NCBI RefSeq assembly: GCF_029633965.1
Contig: NZ_CP091277.1
Span: forward strand, 310,001-374,000
Length of the DNA: 64,000 nt
Direction: 5' to 3'
Source: Methanogenium sp. S4BF
Lineage (GTDB): Archaea > Halobacteriota > Methanomicrobia > Methanomicrobiales > Methanomicrobiaceae
This document shows, one piece after another, positions 16,873-26,582 of this stretch; positions within the stretch are counted from its first letter, which is position 1; each line of letters begins with the position of its first letter. Below the pieces are notes generated by a model. It searched no databases. It worked only from the letters and a program-made list of their open reading frames with translations, and had not been told where the DNA came from. Made by a program: the position numbers and the translations under genes.

Positions 16873-17153
16873 CTTGTCGTGATACTGCCTGACACAAAAC
16901 AGTTTTTTAATCTGAATACTACGATTTTCTTGGTTATTCTAGATAACCGGGGGTCCATACCGGTCTGATGCGTCTCAGTCCGGATTGTATACCACTCCCC
17001 ATTGCTCTCAAAAAAAGGAGCAGATATTTATGCACCAAAACGAGGTGCCTGTGTGCACTCATCAGATTGCAGCAGAAGAATATGCCTGACAAAGCACGGG
17101 AATACCCCGAAGGGAACGCACATTTTATTCCGGGAGGGAAAAAATAGATACAT
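16873..17153. other. intergenic region upstream of the two-regulator operon
   Basis: No recognised gene. A 19-codon open frame (ATG 17030, after AAGGAG) is too short to call. The last 20 nt hold the ribosome site GGGAGG of the following small membrane protein. Confidence 0.3.
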
Positions 17154-17348
17154 ATGGTTAAACTCGACAGAATTGAATTTGTTAAACTTCTGGTTTCTGT
17201 TGGTGCCGGAATAATCGCGGGGAATTATGCCCGGGGATATTTTGGAGATCAGATTGCCGGCCTCTTTGTAACGGTTGTTGTTCTGGTCGTTGTATATAGT
17301 GCACTCGATGTCGCAAACCGCGCATATGTGCGCAAATGTAAAAAATAG
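17154..17348 (+). CDS. small membrane protein, unknown
   Basis: A 64-residue protein with a hydrophobic stretch near residues 10-24 (VKLLVSVGAGIIAG), a longer one at 33-52 (LFVTVVVLVVVYSAL) and a basic tail (YVRKCKK), consistent with one or two membrane passes. The ATG is preceded by GGGAGG at good spacing. No family recognised. An opposing frame covers the same DNA but has no comparable features, so the plus-strand gene is preferred. Confidence 0.6.
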   Translation: MVKLDRIEFVKLLVSVGAGIIAGNYARGYFGDQIAGLFVTVVVLVVVYSALDVANRAYVRKCKK

Positions 17349-17564
17349 GTTTTGGATTCGTTCAGACTCCTGCAGAGCCTCACGGACTTCCATTTTTCAT
17401 TGGCTGCAGTATAATGCTGCTGAGGCACGATTTAAAAAACCAGGTCCCGTGAATAATGAGTGGGTGCCTGCTCATTATCGCCTGTTTTTCTGTGCTCATT
17501 TTCATCCGTTTTTTGGTGAAAGAAAGGCATTAATGCAATTGGCCACACAGGGATTATCTGTAAG

Positions 17565-19658
17565 GTGGGAACTGCGGTGGAAATGCTTGTTGAACAGGAC
17601 ATTATGCTTATTGTTTTTCTGCTGTTGATTGCTCTTCTGTCAGTGATATTTTTCAAATGGCTCAAAATACCGTATACCATTGGGCTTATTGTTATCGGGG
17701 GGTGTATTGCTTATCTCTCTGATCTGATCGGATTCCCTGGCCCACTTATTTCATTTACGTTGTCACCGGAGATCATCCTGTTTCTTTTCCTGCCTCCCCT
17801 GGTGTTTGAAGCGGCATACCGAATGAACAGCCGGCTGTTTTTCAGAAATATTGTTCCTGTTCTGATACTGACACTTCCCGGAATTATTGTTTCAATGGTA
17901 ATTATTGGAGGGATTTCATCTCTTCTTACACCGATCCCGATTTTTTCAGCCTTTCTTTTTGGCGCACTCATATCAGCCACGGATCCTGTTTCGGTGCTCG
18001 CTGTGTTCCAGGAGCTTGGCATTTCCGAACGGCTGAAAACGCTTGTGGAAGGAGAGAGTCTCTTCAACGATGCAACCGCTATCGTGTTGTATAATGCTGT
18101 TATCGTAATGGCTGTATCCGGCATTGTTACAGCAACTGATGTAACATCGGGTCTTGTACAGATTACCGGCGATTTTGTGGGTGGTATTCTGAGCGGTTGT
18201 CTGACAGGGATTGTGATTGGGTATCTGATTCTCTTTTCCCGGGACAATATGGCATTTGCAGAAACGGTATCACTCATTGTTGCATATGGGGCCTATCTTG
18301 TTGCTGATGTATTGTTTGGGGTGTCCGGTGTGATCTCAGTTGTTTTTGCCGGCCTGACACTCGGATGGATTGCATCGCTGACTCTGAAACCGCCTGAACG
18401 GGAGCACATGACGGAATTCTGGCAATTTATGGGTTTCATCTCCAATAGCCTGATCTTCCTGCTTATCGGTATAACTGTGATTAATCTCTTTGAGATAACC
18501 GGAACCGGTACGATGATCCTTCTTCTTGGTGCTGTTGCCATTGCTGCGGTGCTCATCGGGCGAATTGTGGTTGTGTATGGACTGACAGCAGTATACAATT
18601 GCGTACCCGGTTCTGAAAATATCAGTATCCGGTATCAGCATATTCTCTTCTGGGGCGGGCTCCGGGGTGGGGTGGCACTTGCGCTGGCATTGAGTATCCC
18701 TGCAACGGTGCCATTCAGGGATCAGATCCTTCTGATGACAATCATTGTCACTCTCTTTACCATTCTGGTGCAGGGCTCGACGATTCGTTTCCTCCTCAAT
18801 CGTCTCAATCTGAACCGTCCGAGTAATCTTGCCTGGGTTGAATACCTGGATACACGGCTCGCTACAAAGAGAGAGGCACTTGCTCTGCTTGAGAAAATTC
18901 ACGCTACCCGTGATATTGAGCCACAGATCTACGAATCCGTCCATAGGGAGTATATGCATGCTGTGCAGCGGTATGAGCTGGATTTCAGGATGTTTGAAAA
19001 ATCGCTGAATCCGACGCCGAAGATGATTGAACAGGCATTCTGGTCACGTCTGCTTTCCGTTCAGAAAAAATCGTATCGTGAATTATATGACAAATCCCTG
19101 ATCTCAGAATTTGTTTTTGATCTTCTGTCCTATTCCCTGAATAATCGGTATGCACGTATCAGAAATCAGGAAACTCCTGAATTCCGTATTGACGAAAAAT
19201 CTCCTGAGATTATCGTTCTCCAGCGGGTGATATCGGTGATTAACCGGGTGGCACCAAAAGCTGAAGCAGCCAAAAATCTCCGAAAATTTTCTCTCAGTAT
19301 CGAGTATCAGACCCTTATTTCAGAAGCGGGGAGTGCCGGCAGGGCACTGGAGAGCATTGATACGATTTCACATGATTTTGCCATTCCTGATGAACTGCTG
19401 GCTTCTGTCCGGGATCTCTATTCAGGGCATATTACACAGTGCAATACCGCAGTAAAGGGGATGGCGGATACTTATCCGGAGCTTGCAGCGGATATCGAGA
19501 ATTACTATCTGCGTATGACCCTTATTCTAAGGGAAGAGGATATCATCCGGGGCCTTGCAGATGATGGTACCATATATGAAAATGTCCGGGACGACCTCCT
19601 GAGGGATCTTGAAACAGAAAGAGAAGCCCTGGAAAAACATGTGTATAATATTCTTTGA
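17565..19658 (+). CDS. CPA1-family Na+/H+ antiporter with long cytoplasmic tail
   Basis: A 697-residue protein. About 12 membrane segments fill residues 12-410, with the CPA1 ion-site motifs ATDPVSVLAVFQELG and GESLFNDATAIVLYNAV, the latter with the NDA Asp. FWGGLRGGVALALALS also matches NhaP/NHE-type exchangers. Residues 420-697 form a hydrophilic, helix-rich tail with no recognised domain, probably regulatory. It exchanges Na+ for H+ across the cell membrane, relevant to methanogens that use sodium gradients. The start is uncertain: GTG 17565 opens the frame, but ATG 17583 gives MLVEQDIMLIVFLL and is equally likely. Confidence 0.92.
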   Translation: MGTAVEMLVEQDIMLIVFLLLIALLSVIFFKWLKIPYTIGLIVIGGCIAYLSDLIGFPGPLISFTLSPEIILFLFLPPLVFEAAYRMNSRLFFRNIVPVLILTLPGIIVSMVIIGGISSLLTPIPIFSAFLFGALISATDPVSVLAVFQELGISERLKTLVEGESLFNDATAIVLYNAVIVMAVSGIVTATDVTSGLVQITGDFVGGILSGCLTGIVIGYLILFSRDNMAFAETVSLIVAYGAYLVADVLFGVSGVISVVFAGLTLGWIASLTLKPPEREHMTEFWQFMGFISNSLIFLLIGITVINLFEITGTGTMILLLGAVAIAAVLIGRIVVVYGLTAVYNCVPGSENISIRYQHILFWGGLRGGVALALALSIPATVPFRDQILLMTIIVTLFTILVQGSTIRFLLNRLNLNRPSNLAWVEYLDTRLATKREALALLEKIHATRDIEPQIYESVHREYMHAVQRYELDFRMFEKSLNPTPKMIEQAFWSRLLSVQKKSYRELYDKSLISEFVFDLLSYSLNNRYARIRNQETPEFRIDEKSPEIIVLQRVISVINRVAPKAEAAKNLRKFSLSIEYQTLISEAGSAGRALESIDTISHDFAIPDELLASVRDLYSGHITQCNTAVKGMADTYPELAADIENYYLRMTLILREEDIIRGLADDGTIYENVRDDLLRDLETEREALEKHVYNIL

Positions 19659-19752
19659 TCTGTTTTGATGCCGGATGATTGTGTCTGGATCTCCCCGATT
19701 CCTGTCAGACCGGAATTTTTTTGGTATTTACTGATTAAGAGAAAATATTCGC

Positions 19753-20267
19753 ATGAAACAGGGATATATTCAGGTCTACACCGGAGACGGCAAAGGAAAG
19801 ACAACGGCGGCTCTTGGCGTCAGCGTCCGGTCTCTTGTTGCCGGGCACCGGGTCTATTTGCTCAGTTTATCAAGGGGGTGCGGACCGGAGAACTTTCTCT
19901 TCCGGAGTCGTTCCCGGAATTTACCATTGTCCAGTACGGAGAGGGCCGGTTTATTGACGGCCATCCGGATGAAAACGATATCGTTGCGGCCCGGAAGGGG
20001 CTTTCTGTTTGTGCTGAAGTACTCCGCTCCGGAGCGTATGATCTGGTTGTTCTGGATGAGATTAATGTGGCACTCCACTATGAGCTCTTTGATCTGTCGG
20101 AGGTTATGGCTGCTCTCACCGGCAGAGCTCTTCATGTTGATGTTATATGCACCGGGAGGTATGCTCCACCAGAATTGATTGAAGCAGCAGATCTGGCAAC
20201 GGAGATGAAAAAGGTAAAACATTACTATGCGGCCGGCGTGCGGGCCCGCAAAGGTATTGAGTTTTAA
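19753..20267 (+). pseudogene. cobO: cob(I)alamin adenosyltransferase, single-base frameshift
   Basis: The frame from ATG 19753 gives MKQGYIQVYTGDGKGKTTAA, the P-loop start of CobA/CobO, up to GHRVYL. The family continuation AQFIKGVRTGELSLPE is in another frame, which then runs to TAA 20267 with the family segment YDLVVLDEINVALHYEL. One base is missing between 19860 and 19861 (Leu codon TTG followed by CTCAG where GCTCAG is expected). Joined, the product would be about 171 residues, normal for the enzyme that adenosylates corrinoids. Everything except this base is well conserved, so the cause is either a sequencing or assembly error or a very recent mutation. Confidence 0.85.
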
Positions 20268-20272
20268 CCGGA

Positions 20273-20860
20273 TTATCCTGAATTTAAGACCGGTTCGTCC
20301 GGGTATTCGGGGAGAAATCCCCGTGCAATGATACGTGCCACACGGACCGGCTCCGGGATTTTTCCCTGAGCGGTAAAGATATTGCAGGCATGGGTGGCAT
20401 CATCGAGGGAGATGCCTTCTGCACGGAGGTATACGGTCACCCCTGTTGAGAGCTGGCAGGTTGTTCGTTTCCCAAGAGCGATGTATGCGGAGAGTCGTTT
20501 TTCGTCGCTGGGGAAGTGGTGGCTGATATCGTCTTCAAGACCGGGGGAATCCTCATAGGTTACGGAGATGACGGGCAACCCAGTGCGTTCGTGCACCTGC
20601 GTGATATCGATGACATTAAACCAGGAAATGACTGTGCCCCCCAGCATGATGGCCTGTATATCATCCCGTGCAAGGTGGTTCCAGATGCCAAGAACAGCGT
20701 CTGTTGCGTCCATTCCCCCGACGGTGGCCCGTGAGAATGCACATCCGTCAATTATTCTGTCCCGCCGCATCACAATGCCGCAGATGAGGGATTGTTCTCT
20801 TCCCCGGTAACTCTCCGCGATTCCAAGGATTCTGATGCCTTTTTTCTCGAAGTGAAGCAT
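20273..20860 (-). CDS. DUF99 (UPF0215) family protein
   Basis: A 195-residue archaeal protein of the DUF99 family, which has an endonuclease V-like fold. Matching features are the start GIRILGIAESYRG, then MLGGTVISWFNVIDI, HERTGLPVISVTYE and the C-terminal PEPVRVARIIARG. Function is unknown; a nucleic-acid role is suggested only by the fold. It converges on the cobalamin adenosyltransferase gene with 5 nt between stop codons. Upstream on its strand lies a purine-rich leader containing a long G-run just before the ATG. Confidence 0.85.
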   Translation of the reverse strand: MLHFEKKGIRILGIAESYRGREQSLICGIVMRRDRIIDGCAFSRATVGGMDATDAVLGIWNHLARDDIQAIMLGGTVISWFNVIDITQVHERTGLPVISVTYEDSPGLEDDISHHFPSDEKRLSAYIALGKRTTCQLSTGVTVYLRAEGISLDDATHACNIFTAQGKIPEPVRVARIIARGFLPEYPDEPVLNSG

Positions 20861-20961
20861 TTTTCTCCCCCCCCTCTCCTCTGATCTGATTTTCTTCTCT
20901 CTTTCCTCTGTCTCTTCCCGGATTTCCTTCTCCTGTCTCTCTCTCTCCTATTTTCTTTTCT
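20861..20961 (-). repeat. purine-rich low-complexity tract
   Basis: About 100 nt between the TPR protein stop and the DUF99 start are almost purely A and G on the coding strand (C and T on the plus strand), including a run of nine C on the plus strand at about 20867-20875. It may act as a leader with an overlong ribosome site, or simply be a slippage-prone simple sequence. Confidence 0.55.
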
Positions 20962-21763
20962 GCAGGAATATGGCGCCGGCCCCGATTGCGAGAATGGCAA
21001 CGGCGGCAGTGATGATCAGGCCAACCGGTGCCTTGTTTTCATCATACAGCCGCTGGGCGGTAATAAGGTTTTCTTCGGGAGGGACTGTATCGGGGTACGG
21101 GGCAATATACCCGTCCGGTGATACCGTTGCCTGAGTCAGTATGGTGACGGCATCTGCATATTTTCCCAGCTCCATGAGGACCATCCCCTTGGTATTAAGG
21201 TAATGCGCATGCTCAGGCTCTGCAGCAAGGGCGGTATCGATGGCAACCAGGGCATTTTTGGGGTCGCCTTCTCCCAGGAGGCCGGATGCGATGACATTGT
21301 ATGCAGTAGCGTTGAACGGCTCGAGCCGGAGTGCCTCTTCTGCATCAAAGCGTGCATTCTGGTACTCACCGAGCGCCAGGTAGGTGTATCCCCGGTTCAG
21401 ATAGACCACCGCAATGTCCGGTCCTTTTTCAACGGCAGCAGATGCGGCAACAAGGGCCTCGTCATACTTCCCCATCTTCCGGAGTGAATATCCCCATTTG
21501 CACCAGACATCGGCGGATGCATTTTCATCATTTTGTGTGATCAGTTCTGCATATGCAGCGGCACGCGGCCAGTTTCCTTTATCAAATGCTGTATTCATCG
21601 TTGCAATGGCATTGGTTATGTTGATTTCAGCCGGTACTGCTGTGAGGCCGGGTTTGGCTGTGGCCGCGAGTGCTGGATGTGCGGCGATGATGGCGAATCC
21701 TGCGATGAGGATAAGGATGAGGAGAACGGGTTTTTTTGGGTTTGGATTTTTCATATTTTTCAT
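20948..21763 (-). CDS. TPR-repeat protein with signal peptide and C-terminal membrane anchor
   Basis: The open frame begins at 21874, but I choose ATG 21763 because it begins MKNMKNPNPKKPVLLILILI, a typical signal peptide ending in AHPALAA. The body (about 60-230) contains tetratricopeptide repeats (YAELITQNDENASADVWCKW, VYLNRGYTYLALGEYQNA, FNATAYNVIASGLLGEGDPK, YLNTKGMVLMELGKYADA). A final hydrophobic helix (VGLIITAAVAILAIGAGAIF) with a QKRK tail anchors it in the membrane, so the repeats face outward and probably mediate protein contacts. 271 residues. Probably co-transcribed with the DUF99 gene. Confidence 0.85.
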   Translation of the reverse strand: MKNMKNPNPKKPVLLILILIAGFAIIAAHPALAATAKPGLTAVPAEINITNAIATMNTAFDKGNWPRAAAYAELITQNDENASADVWCKWGYSLRKMGKYDEALVAASAAVEKGPDIAVVYLNRGYTYLALGEYQNARFDAEEALRLEPFNATAYNVIASGLLGEGDPKNALVAIDTALAAEPEHAHYLNTKGMVLMELGKYADAVTILTQATVSPDGYIAPYPDTVPPEENLITAQRLYDENKAPVGLIITAAVAILAIGAGAIFLQKRK

Positions 21764-21912
21764 TGCTGGTCGTTCAGGTATACGAGGGGGAAAATAAATA
21801 ATTAATGAATGGGGGTTGGAGGGGTCAAAGCCACTTTGTTCTCTTTTTTGTTCTCTTCGATTGGATACTCGCAATGGTTACTGCAGTTCTGGAAGCGTTT
21901 TGACTCTTATAG
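21764..21912. other. non-coding region upstream of the TPR gene
   Basis: Holds the TPR gene promoter region and degenerate sequence merging into transposase debris. Nothing else recognised. Confidence 0.3.
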
Positions 21913-22239
21913 GGGGAACCGTTTCTGGTGTCCTCTCTAACTGGACTATACAGAGGCAGCATTGAAACGATAGCACCGCACCCACAAGAAGCTTTGAAGG
22001 ATATGATAAGAAAGAGATTTTCAACAGATGACAGAAATACAGAATCTGCTAAACAAATTATGGTTGCAGGAGCACACGTTATGGATTTAAGGTATAATAA
22101 TTGATGGAGTCCTCTCACTCACAGAGGATTGACAAAGGTGAAGGAAACGTGCCTCCTTTATGTGATTGCCCACAATTACGGTGTAATCTGCAGGAATGTG
22201 TCGATTGAAAGAATCTATACCATCAATCCAATCCGGTAA
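21913..22239 (+). pseudogene. decayed transposase fragment
   Basis: A plus-strand frame without a start runs from TAG 21910 to TAA 22237, interrupted by TGA at 22102. The part after the TGA, HRGLTKVKETCLLYVIAHNY, closely resembles the C-terminal end of IS4/IS5/IS1182-type DDE transposases (RGL-KVK---LL--IAHN pattern). The upstream part is not diagnostic. No terminal inverted repeats or target duplication were found. This is the only mobile-element trace in the window. Confidence 0.5.
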
Positions 22240-22438
22240 ACATCTGAACATGGCACATGTTCTGCAAATCGGGTCACATTTTCACCTGAAGAAGGGTGCC
22301 TGTTGTGGCACTGTTGTCAAAAAACAGTGTCAGGTTATTGAATTCAAAATTGCATTGCAAGAAAAAAAGAATGAGGCATTTGAGTTCTTTCACTACCTGT
22401 TTTTTTAAAACTGTGGTTATTGGTGAAATACAAACTCT
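22240..22438. other. degenerate intergenic sequence
   Basis: Follows the transposase scrap. A 70-codon plus-strand frame (22196-22408) has no recognisable content and partly overlaps the scrap, so I do not call it a gene. Confidence 0.3.
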
Positions 22439-22825
22439 TCAGATCTCATAAATTTCAGCAATCCGGTTGACAACAGAGAGCATATACCCTTTTTTAATAA
22501 TATCTGTAATCTCTCCCGGCATCATCCGGTCAATCCTGACGTGGACCGTAAGAATGCGGCGGATGGTCTCTGTCTGTGCAACACAGAGGAGCGATGGCTG
22601 TTCAAAATATCCGGTCGTTTCATCTGCCCAGTCCTGCCAGCGCGTGTTAATGAGCCAGTTGTTATCATAGAGCATCCGTACAAATTCGTTTACCGGGGGG
22701 CATGAGCCGGTGTTTTGAATCTCTTCCTCATGGCCTCTGAGGATTGCTGCTCCGTCTAAAAGCCCCCGGTAGGCAAGCACTGCCTCAAAATTTTCAGGGG
22801 TTGGTGTTTCTGATTCACGGTGCAT
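22439..22825 (-). CDS. DUF6508-like protein
   Basis: A 128-residue soluble protein. FVRMLYDNNWLINTRWQDWA, then TIRRILTVHVRIDRMMPGEI and a C-terminal helix match the pattern of the DUF6508 family found across bacteria and archaea, of unknown function. ATG start, single gene. It sits between transposase debris and a tRNA gene, a place where accessory genes often settle. Confidence 0.65.
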   Translation of the reverse strand: MHRESETPTPENFEAVLAYRGLLDGAAILRGHEEEIQNTGSCPPVNEFVRMLYDNNWLINTRWQDWADETTGYFEQPSLLCVAQTETIRRILTVHVRIDRMMPGEITDIIKKGYMLSVVNRIAEIYEI

Positions 22826-22913
22826 TCAGAAATGTACTGCACTAACCAGTGATAAATAGATTGATACTTTCCTCTCTTTTAAAATGAGATGACAAAATAA
22901 CCGTAAAAATGTA

Positions 22914-23022
22914 TGCTGTCGATGGGATCCGAACCCACGACCTCCAGATGTCTCAGATAAAGCGCTCCGAAATTGCTCAAACCCTATGAGTCTGGCGCCC
23001 TAACCAACTAGGCCACGACAGC
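22914..23022 (-). tRNA. tRNA-Met (CAT) with a 35-nt anticodon-loop intron
   Basis: On the minus strand the acceptor arms GCTGTCG (ending at 23022) and CGACAGC (22915-22921) pair perfectly, with discriminator A at 22914 and no encoded CCA. The D arm is GCCTAGTTGGTTAGGGC and the T arm carries GGTTCGGATCC. The anticodon stem CCAGA/TCTGG holds loop CTCATA-A with anticodon CAT (22986-22988), interrupted after position 37 by an intron from 22984 down to 22950. This is the canonical archaeal site for removal by the splicing endonuclease. The first base pair is not that of archaeal initiators, so elongator Met is preferred; tRNA-Ile2 (CAT) is the alternative. Confidence 0.88.
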
Positions 23023-23303
23023 ATCTAATTACGCACACAATGTGCATAATAAGAACGCCGGGCGTCGTATTAAATCTTCTGATATTGGTTTTGTGTCTTT
23101 TGAAGTGGCGGGTATCAGGGACGGTCTTTCAGTATTCCTGTTCCCTTTGTTTTCAGGGGACATTGCCCGGGATGGTCTGTTTTTTGAACTCATCCGCTGG
23201 AACCATAAAATCTCTGATTATCTTCTGGTGGTGGGGTTCTGCCAGCAGCAGGATGGTGGTACAAGATTCAAATGGGCAAAAAAAGAGATCCAAACAGAAC
23301 TAT
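23023..23303. other. intergenic region between the tRNA and pycA
   Basis: Contains a TATA-like TTCTTATTATGC upstream of the tRNA on the minus strand. Plus-strand frames here run into pycA antisense and look spurious. Confidence 0.35.
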
Positions 23304-24785
23304 TCAGTTCTTGTTCTGGGTCTGTGAGATATAGACACTCACTGCAGCAGATATCGCCGCTGCTTCCTTACCGTGGCGCAGTGAGTCTGCAAGGGTCTGC
23401 ATGCGTGTCTCTTCCTCCCGGAGGTAGCGGCTGAGATTCTCTCGCATATGCTCCTCCTGCAGGAAATGCGTGTGCGTATTTCCGGCGATGAAGTGACGGT
23501 TATTCATGATGGCGTGATGAAGCGGCAGGGTAGTCTTCACCCCGAGGATCACATATTCAAAGATCGCCCGCCGCATGCGCTCAATGGATTCCGTTCTCGT
23601 ACGGCCCCACCCGCAGAGTTTTGATATCATCGAATCATACATCGGGGGAATAGAGTATCCCATGTGAATTCCGGAGTCCACCCGGATACCGGGTCCACCC
23701 GGAGAACGGTAGCGCACAATCTTTCCGGGGTCTGCCTGGAAGTTATTCAGTGGGTCTTCCGCATTAATCCGGCACTCGATTGCATGGCCATTCAGGGTGA
23801 TGTCGTCCTGTTCAAAGGGGATGTCCTCTCCTGCGGCGATGGCGATCTGCTGGCGCACCAGGTCAATTCCTGTCACCATCTCGGTGACTGTGTGCTCAAC
23901 CTGGAGGCGGGTGTTCATCTCCATGAAGTAATACTCCCCCTCTGCATAGAGGAACTCCACCGTACCTGCATTATAGTATCCCGAAGCTTTTGCTACCTTC
24001 AGGGCTGATGCTGACATCTTCTCCCGGAGCTCCTCTGTCATGATAGGGCAGGGTGCCTCCTCCACGAGTTTCTGGTGGCGCCGCTGGATGGAACACTCAC
24101 GGTCATAGAGGTGAATCCGGTTCCCGGACTGATCCGCAAGCACCTGAAACTCGATGTGGCGCGGTTTGACCAGATACTTCTCAATAAAGACTGTAGAGTC
24201 CCCGAATGCAGAAGCGGCAATGCGCATGCCCTTCTCGATTGCTTCCTCGAGGCCGGCCTCATCCTCCACAATCTGCATCCCGATACCACCGCCGCCTGCT
24301 GAAGCCTTGACAATCACCGGATAACCGATTGCAGCAGCGATCTTCTTTGCCTCATCAAGGGATGTAACTCCGTCCGGGGTATAGGGCAGGACAGGGACGC
24401 CTGCCTTCTCCATCATATGTTTGGAGCCTAATTTAGAACCCATCGCCTCAATGGAGCGCCAGGACGGGCCGATGAATGTGAGGCCCTCTTCCTCGCACCG
24501 GTGGGCAAAGACACTGTTTTCAGCAAGGAACCCGTATCCGGGATGGATCGCCTCTGCACCGCTCTTCTTTGCGATATCAATGATGCGCTCCTGGTTCAGG
24601 TAACTCCTGGACGGGTGTGCCTCTCCGACGAGAAATGATTCATCCGCATACTTGACATGGAGAGAATGTTTGTCCGGTTCTGAATAGATGGCAACAGTCT
24701 CAATTCCCATCTCACGGCACGCACGCATAACGCGGATTGCAATCTCTCCGCGGTTTGCAACGAGCACCCTCTCGAAATACGTCAT
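23304..24785 (-). CDS. pycA: pyruvate carboxylase subunit A (biotin carboxylase)
   Basis: A 493-residue ATP-grasp biotin carboxylase that carboxylates the biotin on PycB with bicarbonate and ATP. Full set of family motifs: [101 protein letters not shown] and [13 protein letters not shown]. Its start overlaps the pycB stop by 4 nt, so the two subunits are translationally coupled. The complex makes oxaloacetate for the incomplete TCA pathway of methanogens. Acetyl-CoA carboxylase is excluded by the partner. Confidence 0.95.
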   Translation of the reverse strand: MTYFERVLVANRGEIAIRVMRACREMGIETVAIYSEPDKHSLHVKYADESFLVGEAHPSRSYLNQERIIDIAKKSGAEAIHPGYGFLAENSVFAHRCEEEGLTFIGPSWRSIEAMGSKLGSKHMMEKAGVPVLPYTPDGVTSLDEAKKIAAAIGYPVIVKASAGGGGIGMQIVEDEAGLEEAIEKGMRIAASAFGDSTVFIEKYLVKPRHIEFQVLADQSGNRIHLYDRECSIQRRHQKLVEEAPCPIMTEELREKMSASALKVAKASGYYNAGTVEFLYAEGEYYFMEMNTRLQVEHTVTEMVTGIDLVRQQIAIAAGEDIPFEQDDITLNGHAIECRINAEDPLNNFQADPGKIVRYRSPGGPGIRVDSGIHMGYSIPPMYDSMISKLCGWGRTRTESIERMRRAIFEYVILGVKTTLPLHHAIMNNRHFIAGNTHTHFLQEEHMRENLSRYLREEETRMQTLADSLRHGKEAAAISAAVSVYISQTQNKN

Positions 24786-26521
24786 TCGATCACCAGCAGG
24801 ACATCTCCGTTCTGGACGGCGTCACCCACATCCACAAAGATGCTCGTAACCTTGCCATCTGTCGTTGAGACGATGGGGTTCTCCATCTTCATTGCCTCAA
24901 GAACGACGAGGGTGTCTCCTTTTTTCACTTCAGCGCCGATACGGGTCTCAACTTTCAGGACCATTCCCTGGATATTTGATCTGATCCCGCCTTTTATTGC
25001 CGTCCGCGGGATCTGTTTTGCTCCCATGGATGCGGCATCCCTGAGCTCACCGCCGTCAACCGAGAGAATCCTGACAGCGAATATCTCACCGTCAACTTCA
25101 ACGTCCATTGAGGTGGGGATAACGCCTGCCTGTGCGGCCCCGGCATCCACCTTCCGCGGAATAACCTCTGCTACCCGCTCACCACGCAGAAATGATGGTG
25201 CAATTGCCGGATAGAGGATGTAGGTGAGGATGTCCTCATCCTTTGAAACGATGCCTTCTTCCCGTGCCTCAGCTGCCATTCTCTCATACGCAGGCTCAAG
25301 GAGGTCTCCAGGCCGCCCGGTGAATGGCTCCTCATCACCGATGATAAGGGTGCGAATCTCATCGGAGATGGGGCCCGGTGGTTTCCCATAGAGGCCGAGG
25401 ACATAATCCTTCACTTCTTTGGTGACATTTGAATAGCGTTCGCCACCCATCAGCACATTGAGGACTGCCTGAGTCCCAACAATCTGACTGGTGGGTGTCA
25501 CAAGCGGCGGATATCCAAGGTCTTTTCGTACCTGTGGGATCTCCTTATGGACCTCTTCTATCCGGTCAAGCGCATCCTGTTCCTTCAGCTGTGAAACCAG
25601 ATTTGATATCATACCGCCTGGCAGCTGATAGATGAGCACATCACTGTCAACCCGTTCCGAGATCGGGTTCACCAGCGGTGCGTATTTCTCACGGACAGCA
25701 AGGCAGATGTTTCGTACCGGTCGGAGTTTCATCAGGTCGATACCGGTGTCACGGTCTGTTCCGATGAGGCTTGCAACAATACTCTCGGTCGGGGGCTGTG
25801 ACGTTCCCATTGAAAACGGGGACATTGCGGTATCCAGGATGTCGACCCCTGCCTCGATCGCGGTCTGATAACTCATCGGTGAGATACCGCTTGTAGAATG
25901 GCTGTGGAGGTCAATCGGAATGTCTATTTCGCGTTTAATCCCGGTAATAAGTTCCCGTGTTGCCTCCGGCATAATAAGGCCTGCCATATCCTTGATGCAG
26001 ATGGAGTCACATTCGTGGGCATAGAGATTCCGTGCCTGTTCGATAAAGCCCTCTGTGGTGTGCACCGGGCTGGTGGTATATGATATTGTGCCCTGGAGGT
26101 GTGCACCGATATTTTTGACAGCCTCCATGGATTTTTCCATATTACGGATATCATTGAGCGCATCAAAAATTCTGAAGATATCAACACCGTTTCTGCCGGC
26201 TGCGTCTACGAATTTTTCCACCACATCGTCCGGGTAGTGCCGGTATCCGACAAGGTTCTGTCCCCGAAGGAGCATCTGTATCGGTGTATTCTGAAGTCCG
26301 TCTTTTAAGGTGCGCAGGCGCTGCCACGGGTCATCGTTTAAGAATCGTATCGCGCTGTCAAAGGTTGCGCCCCCCCATGCTTCAACAGAGAAGAATCCGA
26401 CGGAATCGATGGCATGCGCCAGTTCTGTCATGTCCTCTGTTTTTAGGCGGGTTGCAATCAAAGACTGGTGTGCATCCCTGAGGGTAGTGTCAGTAATTTT
26501 TACAGGATTGGCAGTACTCAT
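24782..26521 (-). CDS. pycB: pyruvate carboxylase subunit B (carboxyltransferase plus biotin carrier)
   Basis: A 579-residue protein. Residues 8-290 are the HMG-CoA-lyase-like carboxyltransferase barrel ([49 protein letters not shown]); a conserved middle domain follows; the last 70 residues are the biotinyl domain with [10 protein letters not shown], biotin on Lys545. It transfers CO2 to pyruvate to form oxaloacetate. The oxaloacetate decarboxylase alpha subunit is similar, but the adjacent biotin carboxylase and lack of membrane subunits support carboxylation. The biotin import and ligation genes lie directly upstream on the same strand. Confidence 0.94.
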   Translation of the reverse strand: MSTANPVKITDTTLRDAHQSLIATRLKTEDMTELAHAIDSVGFFSVEAWGGATFDSAIRFLNDDPWQRLRTLKDGLQNTPIQMLLRGQNLVGYRHYPDDVVEKFVDAAGRNGVDIFRIFDALNDIRNMEKSMEAVKNIGAHLQGTISYTTSPVHTTEGFIEQARNLYAHECDSICIKDMAGLIMPEATRELITGIKREIDIPIDLHSHSTSGISPMSYQTAIEAGVDILDTAMSPFSMGTSQPPTESIVASLIGTDRDTGIDLMKLRPVRNICLAVREKYAPLVNPISERVDSDVLIYQLPGGMISNLVSQLKEQDALDRIEEVHKEIPQVRKDLGYPPLVTPTSQIVGTQAVLNVLMGGERYSNVTKEVKDYVLGLYGKPPGPISDEIRTLIIGDEEPFTGRPGDLLEPAYERMAAEAREEGIVSKDEDILTYILYPAIAPSFLRGERVAEVIPRKVDAGAAQAGVIPTSMDVEVDGEIFAVRILSVDGGELRDAASMGAKQIPRTAIKGGIRSNIQGMVLKVETRIGAEVKKGDTLVVLEAMKMENPIVSTTDGKVTSIFVDVGDAVQNGDVLLVIE

Positions 26522-26582
26522 AAAACACCTCTAAGGGGCAGGATATTGATATTGTCGAGCCTTTACTAAGTTGCTCCTGACT

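Noticed and set aside
17028-17393. 121-codon minus-strand frame opposite the small membrane protein
   Set aside because: No recognisable features; the plus-strand frame has a ribosome site and a plausible membrane protein.
22196-22408. 70-codon plus-strand frame after the transposase scrap
   Set aside because: No family match, overlaps debris, and no ribosome site.
23042-23434. 130-codon plus-strand frame between the tRNA and pycA
   Set aside because: Ends antisense to pycA, without start signals or recognisable domains.
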